A DNA stretch of 46,200 nucleotides, taken from Fidelibacterota bacterium (GTDB taxonomy: Bacteria > Fidelibacterota > Fidelibacteria > Fidelibacterales > Fidelibacteraceae). Position 1 is the first letter of the stretch. Each line of letters begins with the position of its first letter. A program made the translations under genes and the position numbers. Of this stretch, positions 35,766 through 43,812 are shown piece after piece. Where the stretch lies: contig JAQUPD010000015.1 in the NCBI GenBank assembly GCA_028716785.1, positions 1-46,200 of the forward strand. Direction: 5' to 3'. The notes under the pieces are model-generated. The model did no database searches, was not told the DNA's origin, and saw nothing but the letters and a program-made list of their open reading frames with translations.

Positions 35766-36281
35766 TCATTTGGCGACAAGAAAAACCGTTAAAAAACGTC
35801 CTTCTATTGACGGTTGCCCTTCCATTTTGGCAATATCCGACACTTTTTCACTCACAATGTCGATAATTTTTTGTCCATATTCCTTATGAGCCATTTCCCG
35901 TCCTCGAAACATTACTGTCACTTTAACTTTAGACCCATCTTCAATGAATTCACGAATTTTTTTTGTTTTTGTCTCGATATCGTGGACATCAATTCCTGGT
36001 CTAAATCGAATTTCTTTTACTTGAATGACATGTTGTTTTTTTCGGTTTTCTTTCTCGTGCTTTTGTTGTTGATACTTATACTTTCCGTAATCAAGTATCT
36101 TACATACAGGGGGACTTGCATTTGGTGAAACTTCCACCAAATCCAAACCACTTTTTTCAGCTTCTCTAAGCGCCTCTTGTATGTTTACGATACCAATTTG
36201 ATTGCCATTTTCTCCGATAAGTCTGACTTTCGGAGCCCGGATTTCTTGATTAATCCGTTGACTGTCGTCTTTTTTCGAAAT
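35766..36281 (-). CDS. infC: Translation initiation factor IF-3
   Basis: 171 residues. IF-3 keeps 30S subunits apart and proofreads the start codon. Domains: N-terminal ([18 protein letters not shown], then [26 protein letters not shown]), a charged linker, and C-terminal ([18 protein letters not shown], then [16 protein letters not shown]). The frame is open to GTG 36287, but that codon overlaps the GGAG Shine-Dalgarno. The third codon, ATT at 36281, lies five bases after GGAG. Many bacteria start infC with the rare codons AUU, AUA or AUC so IF-3 limits its own synthesis; I therefore place the start at ATT 36281. GTG 36287 remains possible. Confidence 0.93.
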   Translation of the reverse strand: MSKKDDSQRINQEIRAPKVRLIGENGNQIGIVNIQEALREAEKSGLDLVEVSPNASPPVCKILDYGKYKYQQQKHEKENRKKQHVIQVKEIRFRPGIDVHDIETKTKKIREFIEDGSKVKVTVMFRGREMAHKEYGQKIIDIVSEKVSDIAKMEGQPSIEGRFLTVFLVAK

Positions 36282-36317
36282 GATCACTCCTTTATTTTTT
36301 GTTAATAGTTACCTAAC

Positions 36318-38249
36318 CTATTCCGTAACGGTAGGTTTTGATACTTCTTGCATCTTTTCAAGAAAGAGTTCAACAGGAAGAGTCCCCTGATCTCCTTTTT
36401 GATGCTGGCGGACACTCACCTGATTGTCTGCCATTTCTTTGTCACCAATTATACACATAAATGGGATTTTATTCAATTCTGCATCGCGAATTTTTGCTCC
36501 AATTTTTTCCTGCCGATCATCAATTTCCACGCGAATCCCTTTCCCTATAAGATTTTTCGCAAGAGCTTTTACATACGTTAGGTGTCGATCTGCGATGGGT
36601 AAAAGCTTAACTTGCACAGGTGCAAGCCAGGCAGGAAAGGAACCAGCCGTATCCTCAAGCAAAATTCCGATAAAGCGTTCCAAGGACCCCATAATCGCTC
36701 GATGAATCATAAAAGGCCGATGTTTATTCCCATCCATGCCAGTATATTCCATATCAAAACGTTCAGGTTCATTAAAATCAAACTGAATGGTTGTGCATTG
36801 CCACAAACGACCTATTGCATCTTTAATTTTAATATCGATTTTAGGACCGTAAAAAGCTCCTCCTCCCTCATCAATGTTAAAATGGACATCCAATTTTTTC
36901 AAGGTAGAACGGAGAGAGTCTTGTGCTTTTTCCCAATCTTTTGGATCTCCTACCGATTTTCCTTCCGGGCGCGTAGAAAGGTAGACTTCAAAATCTGTAA
37001 AACCAAAGGTTTTTAAATAGTGAAAGGAAAATTGAATGAGCTTTTCAACTTCCTCATTCAATTGGTTGGGAGTACAAATAATATGAGCATCATCTTGCGT
37101 AAAACCACGGACACGCATAAGTCCATGCAAAACACCAGATTTTTCATAGCGATAAACGGTTCCCAATTCTGCATATCTCAGGGGTAGGTCCCGATACGAA
37201 TGTTGACGTCGTTTATAAATCATAATATGGAAAGGACAATTCATAGGCTTGATATAATAGTCTTGCCCTTCTATTTCCATAGGACTATACATGGAATCCT
37301 TATAAAAGCCAAGGTGTCCTGACGTTTCCCATAGTTCTGCTTTTCCAATATGGGGTGTTTGGACCAATTCATACCCAGCTTTTTGGTGTTCACCATACCA
37401 GAAATCTTCAATCACCTTCCGCAAAGTTGCTCCCTTCGGGAACCAAATGGGAAGTCCCTGACCAATTTGTTCGGAAAAATCAAAAAGATCCAGTTCTTTC
37501 CCAAGTTTCCGATGATCACGTTTTTTGGCTTCTTCCAAAAAAGTTAGATATTTTTTAAGACCTTTTTTATCAGGGAATGATGTTCCATAGATGCGAGACA
37601 GCATTTTATTGCGTTCATCGCCACGCCAATAAGCTCCAGCAACGCTCAACAGTTTAAACGCACGGACTTTTCCTGTTGAGGGGATATGAGGCCCTCGACA
37701 AAGATCTGAAAAGTCTCCTTGCGTATAAATAGATAGAATCTCATTTTCAGGGATTTCCTGAATAATTTCTACCTTATAGGTCTCCCCTTTCTCCTTAAAA
37801 AACCGAATAGCTTCCTCGCGGGTAACCTCGCGTCGTGTAATGGGGAGATCTTCATCTATAATAGTCTGCATTTCAGCTTCAATTTTAGCGAGATCTTCTT
37901 CTGTAAAGGGCTTTGGGGTATCAAAATCATAATAAAAGCGATTTTCAATGGCAGGACCAATTGTTACTTTTACATTTTTAAATAATCGTTGAACAGCTTG
38001 AGCCATGATATGAGCTGTACTATGGAGAAGAATTTCATGGGCTTCAGGTGATGTATAGGTAATGAGAGCAAGCATTGCATCTTCATGGATTGGAAAGTGT
38101 AAGTCAACTAATTTATCATTGACTTTTGCAGCAAGACTATTTTTTGCAAGTCCATCACTGATTGATAAAGCCACATTGTAAGGAGTTGTTCCTATAGGAA
38201 ATTCCTGAACACTGCCGTCAGGAAGGGTAATCTTTATTGTATCTGCCAT
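36318..38249 (-). CDS. thrS: Threonine-tRNA ligase
   Basis: 643 residues. Domains in order: TGS (TLPDGSVQEFPIGTTPYNVA, 1-62), the editing domain with HSTAHIMAQAV (~76) and the Cys/His site near GDFSDLCRGPHIPSTG, class II catalytic core (KPMNCPFHIMIYKRR; motif 2 RYEKSGVLHGLMRVRGFTQDD; motif 3 HRAIMGSLERFIGI) and the C-terminal anticodon-binding domain (VEIDDRQEKIGAKIRDAEL). It is the first gene of the thrS-infC-rpmI-rplT-pheST cluster. ATG 38249 has no clear ribosome binding site. No T-box-like leader was seen. Confidence 0.98.
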   Translation of the reverse strand: MADTIKITLPDGSVQEFPIGTTPYNVALSISDGLAKNSLAAKVNDKLVDLHFPIHEDAMLALITYTSPEAHEILLHSTAHIMAQAVQRLFKNVKVTIGPAIENRFYYDFDTPKPFTEEDLAKIEAEMQTIIDEDLPITRREVTREEAIRFFKEKGETYKVEIIQEIPENEILSIYTQGDFSDLCRGPHIPSTGKVRAFKLLSVAGAYWRGDERNKMLSRIYGTSFPDKKGLKKYLTFLEEAKKRDHRKLGKELDLFDFSEQIGQGLPIWFPKGATLRKVIEDFWYGEHQKAGYELVQTPHIGKAELWETSGHLGFYKDSMYSPMEIEGQDYYIKPMNCPFHIMIYKRRQHSYRDLPLRYAELGTVYRYEKSGVLHGLMRVRGFTQDDAHIICTPNQLNEEVEKLIQFSFHYLKTFGFTDFEVYLSTRPEGKSVGDPKDWEKAQDSLRSTLKKLDVHFNIDEGGGAFYGPKIDIKIKDAIGRLWQCTTIQFDFNEPERFDMEYTGMDGNKHRPFMIHRAIMGSLERFIGILLEDTAGSFPAWLAPVQVKLLPIADRHLTYVKALAKNLIGKGIRVEIDDRQEKIGAKIRDAELNKIPFMCIIGDKEMADNQVSVRQHQKGDQGTLPVELFLEKMQEVSKPTVTE

Positions 38250-38407
38250 TGGTTTTCAGTTTTTCTCTCATCTATCATTTTCACGGGTCAAATTTCGTAT
38301 AATTTACATACCAACATCTATTCATACAATTATTTTTAATGGAAATCAATCCAGATTATATGGCGATAACAAATCAATGGTGTCACTATAAAAAGGAACT
38401 CGTGTCA

Positions 38408-39463
38408 CTAATCCTCAAGTAAAAAGCTTGGATCGAAAGATATTGCCACTAAATGACTATTTCCTAGCAGAGTGTGACTATTCATGCGAAACGCATATTC
38501 CACGGTAAGAAAATTGAGAGAAACGGCCGTAAAAAGTGAAAAACGCTGACGAGAGTCATAGGATGTTCCAAGTGAAATAAGAGATTTAAAATCCATCATC
38601 ACACCAGGGCGAACCATAAGATTTCCGAAAGACCCAATATTAACACCTTCATGGCGTTCATAACCAGGTAAATATCGCATAGTGAGTCCAGGATTTAAGA
38701 GAAAAGGCCCAAAAGAAAGGGGCATAGTCCATGCGCTTTCAATATAGGGTGAATAGAGCTCAACAGATCCATCGGTATAGGCTGTTACGCCGAGAGGAAG
38801 TTGTTTTAAGGCATATAGACTGTGGAATCGTTCACCTTTTTTATAGAAATGAAAATCAAAGGTTAAGCCAAACCCATTTTCAGCAATCAACTTCATCATT
38901 ATTGCATTAATGGTAATTGCTGTTTGAAAATCTGAAAAATTCCCAAGGGGAGTTCCCATGGAAATCGTTGTAATGCCTGAGGAATGATAAGAGACTTGAT
39001 CATAATCCAGCCATTCACCGGCATCGAGTTGATTATTTCCCTCTCCCTCATCATGTGTTCCGGGAATTCCATCTTTTCCCCAATCCAAAAGGGCTGATCG
39101 AGTGTCGGGAATATGATCCACAGTAACGCGGGAAAGCATTACACTTGCCAATTTATCCTTAAAAAGGGGAAAGGCATACGCACCTGTGGTAGCCGTTACC
39201 AGTTGATCATACAGTAATGAATGAAAAAGAAACAGAAGGTGTTCCTTATCCGATTCCAGTGCCATAGAATTGTACCGTACATTATCACTCCCCGCATGAT
39301 AGAGTCCCCACAATTGTCCAAAAACACTTCCTCCTGGTCCGCCAGTGAGTTCTAAGTGTTCATTTCCGTAAGATCGGAACGCAGAGTCTGCAAAAAGGGG
39401 ACACAAAGCAAGCAGTAACCCTACAAGACTTAAAAAATATTTAGAGTTTTTTCTTGAGTTCAT
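38408..39463 (-). CDS. PorV/UPF0164-type outer-membrane protein
   Basis: 351 residues. A signal peptide (LSLVGLLLALCPLFADSAF) is followed by a beta-rich region with alternating hydrophobic residues expected of an outer-membrane barrel. The GGSVFGQLWGLYHAGSDNVRYNSMALE segment resembles the start of PorV-like or UPF0164 proteins. In the T9SS, PorV helps move cargo that carries a C-terminal sorting domain, and such a cargo candidate lies at 43813-45987. The family call is moderate. The ATG 39463 lies 23 bases inside mutS, so translation is probably coupled; no binding site is seen. Confidence 0.6.
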   Translation of the reverse strand: MNSRKNSKYFLSLVGLLLALCPLFADSAFRSYGNEHLELTGGPGGSVFGQLWGLYHAGSDNVRYNSMALESDKEHLLFLFHSLLYDQLVTATTGAYAFPLFKDKLASVMLSRVTVDHIPDTRSALLDWGKDGIPGTHDEGEGNNQLDAGEWLDYDQVSYHSSGITTISMGTPLGNFSDFQTAITINAIMMKLIAENGFGLTFDFHFYKKGERFHSLYALKQLPLGVTAYTDGSVELYSPYIESAWTMPLSFGPFLLNPGLTMRYLPGYERHEGVNIGSFGNLMVRPGVMMDFKSLISLGTSYDSRQRFSLFTAVSLNFLTVEYAFRMNSHTLLGNSHLVAISFDPSFLLED

Positions 39464-42038
39464 TGAGTTTTTGTAAGGCTTCAAGGGGTGTCATTTCTTC
39501 AATTTTGATGGTTTTAACTTCTTTAATGATTTCATGTTCCTCGGGTTCAAAAATATTTAATTGAACAGCTTTTTCCACACCTCTTATAGAAGGTATTAGC
39601 ATTTTTTCTCCATTGGGCAGAATGTGATCATTTCCAGAGATATTATGAAGGATCTCTTTCGCCCGATTTACGACTTCCAGTGGAATCCCAGCCATTTGAG
39701 CAACATGAATGCCATATGATTTATCCGAACCTCCAGGAACAATTTTCCGTAAAAAAACCACCTGATCACCATATTCACGGACGGCAACATTATAATTTTT
39801 CAAACGTTCCAAGAATTTTTCTAATTCAGTTAACTCGTGATAATGGGTGGCAAAGAGGGTCCGGGCTGCAATTTCAGGAGAATTATGGAGATATTCAACC
39901 ACCGCCCAAGCAATGGAAAGTCCATCATACGTGCTTGTTCCACGACCAATTTCATCCAGCAAAATTAAGCTTCGTTTCGTAGCTGTATTTAGAATATTGG
40001 CGGTCTCGATCATTTCCGTAAGGAAAGTACTCTCTCCAAAGGCTAGGTTATCGCTAGCACCCACACGGGTAAAAATCTTATCTACTCGGCCAATATGGGC
40101 ACTTACGGCAGGGACAAAGCATCCCATATGAGCCATAAGCACAATCAGCCCTATTTGACGGAGATAGGTTGATTTCCCAGCCATATTGGGACCAGTAATA
40201 ATTAAAATTTGTTCTTTTTCCGTATCCACATAAACATCATTGGGGATAAACGATTCACCTGGAGGCAAAAGGGCTTGAACCACGGGATGAATTCCCCCTT
40301 TAATATCCAGAGCAGTATCTTCAGTTACCTCTGGACGTACCCATTGATTTTGGGAAGCCAATACTGCAAAACATGCTAAGGTATCCACTTCAGCTATCAG
40401 TCGCGCATTATTTTGAATATTTCCAATCGAAGGAAGAAGTCCTTCAATAAATTGTTTAAACAGGGACGTTTCAAGTTCAAGAAGCTTTTCTTCTGCTGTC
40501 AGGATTTTTTCCTCGTAATCTTTTAATTTGGGAGTAATATAACGTTCAGAATTTACAAGTGTTTGTTTTCGGATATATTCGGGGGGAATTTTCTCTGCAT
40601 GGGGTTTTGTCACTTCGATATAATAACCAAAAACTCGATTATAGCTTACTTTCAAGCTGGGAATTCCTAACCGTTCTCGTTCAGCACTTTGGAGAGAGAT
40701 TAAAAAATCTCTTCCATGGTAGGCAATTTTTCGCAATTCTTTTAGTTCCTCATGCCAGGAATCCCGAAAAACATGTCCATCTGAAAGCTGAATTGGCGGA
40801 TTATCCTCAAAAGCTTGATCAATCTTTTCTGTAATTTGATGCAACGTATGGGGATCACATAGAGAAAAATCTAAAAATTCCTTTAGAATTTCACCCAGGG
40901 AAAGGCATTGTTTAATCCCCTCCCCCAGTTGAACAATCTCGCGGGGATTTATTTTTCCTGAGCTAAGACGCGCGGTAAGGCGCTCCAAATCAGGAATTTC
41001 CTGGAGAATTTTCTGGACATTCTCAAGAAGTTTAGGTTCATCGAGGAAGTGAGAGACATAATTCAGGCGACGATCAATAGCGTTAATATCTTGGAGGGGT
41101 TGAAGGATCCAATTTCTTAAGAGTCTTGCCCCCATGGCTGTTTTTGTATGATCCAAAATATGAAGGAATGTCCCCTCACCAGTTTCACCTGAAAGTCGTT
41201 GAAAGAGCTCTAAATTCCGTATGGTATATTGGTCCAATCCCATAAAATCACTAAAATGAAGCCTTCGGAGAGAGGTAATATGCGCTAATTGGCGTTTAAA
41301 ATTTTCTTTTATATAATGAAGTACAGCGCCGATGGGGCGGATTTCATCACTTCCTTCTTCTAAACTTAGTCCTTTCAAGGAGAGTGTTCTAAAATGTCCA
41401 TGGATTTGTTCCCTACCATAGATAGGATCAAAAATCCAATCGGGCAACGAAGTTTTTAATCCTTTATAATGTGGAACAAAGGTACTCACAGCATCTTGTT
41501 GAGCATCGCTATAAAGGAGTTCGGAGGGAGGAGAAGAATTAAAATACTCCTGAATTTTTCTTTTAGACTCTTTCAAAAAGAAAAATTCGCCGGTAGAGAT
41601 ATCCGTCATGGTTAGGACTGCTTGATCTTTTGAAAGCCATAGAGATCCAAGAAAATTATTTTCGCCACTGTTCAGAAATTTATCATTTACAGCTATGCCT
41701 GGGGTAACAATTTCTGTAATATCTCGTTTTACCAATCCCTTTGCAAATTTTGGGTCTTCAAGTTGTTCACAGATTGCCACTTTAAGACCTGCTTTGAGCA
41801 GTTTATGAAGATAGGCATCTAGAGCATGGTGGGGAAATCCTGCCAGGGGTGTATCTGCTGCTTTGCCATTGCTGCGTTTTGTTAATGTTATTCCAAGTAC
41901 ACGACTTGCAATTTTCGCATCATTTTCAAATGTTTCATAAAAATCCCCCATCCGAAACAAAACAATTTTATCCGGGTGTTTTGCTTTTATTGCCTTATAT
42001 TGGCGCATAAGGGGGGTGAGCTTTTCTTTATCAATCAT
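39441..42038 (-). CDS. mutS: DNA mismatch repair protein MutS
   Basis: 865 residues. The mismatch-reading motif FYETF (33-37, with Phe and Glu that contact the mismatch) is near the N-terminus, followed by TPLAGFPHHALDAY. The ATPase core holds Walker A TGPNMAGKSTYLRQ, GESTFLTEM, Walker B ILLDEIGRGTSTYDGLSIAWA and FATHYHELTEL. MutS finds base mismatches and recruits MutL. The C-terminal ~60 residues form the usual dimerisation tail. No ribosome binding site precedes ATG 42038. It is the first of a long minus-strand run and overlaps the porV-like gene. Confidence 0.98.
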   Translation of the reverse strand: MIDKEKLTPLMRQYKAIKAKHPDKIVLFRMGDFYETFENDAKIASRVLGITLTKRSNGKAADTPLAGFPHHALDAYLHKLLKAGLKVAICEQLEDPKFAKGLVKRDITEIVTPGIAVNDKFLNSGENNFLGSLWLSKDQAVLTMTDISTGEFFFLKESKRKIQEYFNSSPPSELLYSDAQQDAVSTFVPHYKGLKTSLPDWIFDPIYGREQIHGHFRTLSLKGLSLEEGSDEIRPIGAVLHYIKENFKRQLAHITSLRRLHFSDFMGLDQYTIRNLELFQRLSGETGEGTFLHILDHTKTAMGARLLRNWILQPLQDINAIDRRLNYVSHFLDEPKLLENVQKILQEIPDLERLTARLSSGKINPREIVQLGEGIKQCLSLGEILKEFLDFSLCDPHTLHQITEKIDQAFEDNPPIQLSDGHVFRDSWHEELKELRKIAYHGRDFLISLQSAERERLGIPSLKVSYNRVFGYYIEVTKPHAEKIPPEYIRKQTLVNSERYITPKLKDYEEKILTAEEKLLELETSLFKQFIEGLLPSIGNIQNNARLIAEVDTLACFAVLASQNQWVRPEVTEDTALDIKGGIHPVVQALLPPGESFIPNDVYVDTEKEQILIITGPNMAGKSTYLRQIGLIVLMAHMGCFVPAVSAHIGRVDKIFTRVGASDNLAFGESTFLTEMIETANILNTATKRSLILLDEIGRGTSTYDGLSIAWAVVEYLHNSPEIAARTLFATHYHELTELEKFLERLKNYNVAVREYGDQVVFLRKIVPGGSDKSYGIHVAQMAGIPLEVVNRAKEILHNISGNDHILPNGEKMLIPSIRGVEKAVQLNIFEPEEHEIIKEVKTIKIEEMTPLEALQKLNELKKKL

Positions 42039-42282
42039 AAGTTATAATTTACGTATGCCTTGTGTTAATTGAAAATTGAGAATTGGGGGATTCTTTGAAT
42101 ACTCATTCTACTTAAAAATCGCTTTGAATTTTTCAAAATTTAAGAGGATTTCAAAGGGATAGAAGAAAGGGCTAAGAACAGATTCTAGGTAAGCCTATCA
42201 AAACGTAAAAATGGGATAAGAGAATAGATGGTAGAACCTGTAGACATGTTAAACAGAAAACATGAAAAGAGAAGGAGTAATC
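42039..42282. other. Divergent intergenic region between mutS and the NIF3-like gene
   Basis: 244 bases holding both promoters. A perfect inverted repeat, CATGTT at 42245-42250 and AACATG at 42259-42264 with an eight-base spacer, ends 18 bases before the downstream ATG and could be an operator. Nothing else stands out. Confidence 0.35.
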
Positions 42283-42594
42283 ATGTATTTCATTGGTGTA
42301 TATGTCCCTGAATCACATATTGAGACAGTAAAAAAAGCCATGTTTAAGGCTGGAGCGGGTCGCATAGGTTTATATGATTCTTGTGCGTGGGTAACAAAGG
42401 GGACTGGACAATTCAGGCCATTGCCAGGGAGTCATCCTGAAAGGGGAACACAGATGGCAATTGAAAAAGTTGTAGAGTATAAAGTAGAACTGGTGTGTGA
42501 AAAAGAATATTTAAACGCCGTCATTGATGCCTTAAAAAAATCTCATCCTTATGAAGAGCCAGCTTATCATGTTTTAAAAATGGAAGCTATTTAA
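42283..42594 (+). CDS. Standalone NIF3/CutA-like domain protein
   Basis: 103 residues. It has the small CutA/PII-like ferredoxin fold found as an insert inside NIF3/YbgI-type proteins: YFIGVYVPESHIETVKKAMFKAGAG, then GQFRPLPGSHPERGTQ and a C-terminal SHPYEEPAYHVL. Here it stands alone; the two metal-binding halves of full-length NIF3 proteins are absent. The role is unknown; similar small proteins are usually annotated only as NIF3-like. ATG 42283 has AAGGAG six bases ahead; an ATG seven codons earlier is in frame but has none. Confidence 0.8.
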   Translation: MYFIGVYVPESHIETVKKAMFKAGAGRIGLYDSCAWVTKGTGQFRPLPGSHPERGTQMAIEKVVEYKVELVCEKEYLNAVIDALKKSHPYEEPAYHVLKMEAI

Positions 42595-42607
42595 AGGAAG
42601 CAGCTAA

Positions 42608-43273
42608 TCAATCGTTATGTGCCGTTAATTGATCAGTGATTGTTTCTTGATCCACGCGAATCCACACATTATCTTTTTCTTTTAGCTTATTGATATCGAT
42701 ATGCTGGCGAGGTTCATCCAGAATATCCAACTCATAGACAGGGTAGTGATAAGCTAAAAATTCAGAACCAACGGGACGGATTAAAATAAGATGTTCTTCG
42801 CCTTGATCGTCGACATTAATTCCTTCATAGAGAATCATTTCATCGGGTTCAAGGTTATTTGTAAGTCGGGACATATACTTTAGAATTTCGATGGAGACAT
42901 CATCGAAATCATCATCAAAGATGCGGATTTTTTCAAGTAAATCTGGAAAAGAATAAACAGACCGAAGAATATAGTCATCAGCCATAGCCTTAATCAGTTC
43001 CAGGGAATCTTTATCAAATTCTGAAACATTGCCATTTTCATCAGGATATCGGAGTAAAAGCATCACCTTTTCGTCTGGGTCGTGATAGATCATATCGTAT
43101 TTCACAAAAAAGGTCTTTTTACACTTCGTACACACAGTTGTTGTGAGTTCTCCCTGGATTAATTGTTCTTTTAGATTTGGATCAGCAGACGCATTCACAC
43201 TATCCCAAATTTCAATCATCTGTGCATTATCACAGTTTGGACACTTAATATTTTCTTTATGGGAACGACTCAT
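42608..43273 (-). CDS. CpXC-domain zinc-finger protein
   Basis: 221 residues. The N-terminal ~125 residues form a CpXC domain, with two cysteine pairs CPNCDN (11-14) and CTKCKKTFFVKYD (48-51) expected to hold a zinc ion. The C-terminal ~100 residues are acidic and unassigned. The function of this family is unknown. GAGGTGG precedes ATG 43273. It converges with the NIF3-like gene. A perfect Rex/CRP-like palindrome lies about 180 bases upstream at 43451-43472. Confidence 0.82.
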   Translation of the reverse strand: MSRSHKENIKCPNCDNAQMIEIWDSVNASADPNLKEQLIQGELTTTVCTKCKKTFFVKYDMIYHDPDEKVMLLLRYPDENGNVSEFDKDSLELIKAMADDYILRSVYSFPDLLEKIRIFDDDFDDVSIEILKYMSRLTNNLEPDEMILYEGINVDDQGEEHLILIRPVGSEFLAYHYPVYELDILDEPRQHIDINKLKEKDNVWIRVDQETITDQLTAHND

Positions 43274-43812
43274 AGAGCCACCTCAATTTTTTTGAATATA
43301 CAATACTATGATGTAGAAAACACGGAAGAATTAATCAATTGTTAAGCTTAAGCTAATTTTTATAATATTATAGTAGACTTTCTATGCACATAGTCAAGAA
43401 ATATTTTATCAACACTTTTATTTATTTCTCAAGGATTCACTATTTATAGGTTTTGTGATTTATTTCACAAAATATATTAAGTCTATAAAAATACCCCTCT
43501 TACAAAGCTAGTTTTGATTTTGATATAGAATATAATTATTTCAATCTATAGAATCTTCAAGTTTACACAAGCACCTATTGATCATTTAATGACTGGCTGT
43601 CTAGATTGATGGATTATCGTTGGTTTTCATATATTGGAATAAGTGTTATTTTAGCGGCACATGAGTGGATAAAATACATCTTCATCACAAAAAAACACAC
43701 GTTTATATTATAATTCATGTATTAATTTATTACTAACAAATATATTTAGAGAATAATTTTGATTATGAACATATATATTTAAATACTTTGCTATTCTCAA
43801 ATAGCACTAAGA
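43274..43812. other. 540-base intergenic region
   Basis: Very AT-rich gap between the CpXC gene and the propeller gene, both on the minus strand. It contains a perfect 22-base palindrome (43451-43472), listed separately. A 34-codon open stretch at 43609-43713 on the plus strand lacks a ribosome binding site and is not called. Confidence 0.4.
43451..43472. promoter_or_regulatory. Perfect palindrome resembling a Rex or CRP/FNR operator
   Basis: TTTTGTGA and TCACAAAA flank a six-base spacer, giving two perfect eight-base arms. The core TTGTGA-N6-TCACAA fits Rex sites such as TTGTGAAWWWWTTCACAA with one change, and also the TGTGA-N6-TCACA core of CRP. rex is in this window; no CRP-family gene is. 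It sits in the promoter region of the CpXC gene. Confidence 0.55.

Noticed and set aside
43609-43713. 34-codon plus-strand ORF beginning MDYRWFSYIGIS
   Set aside because: No ribosome binding site and no neighbour to suggest a role; a chance ORF in an AT-rich gap.
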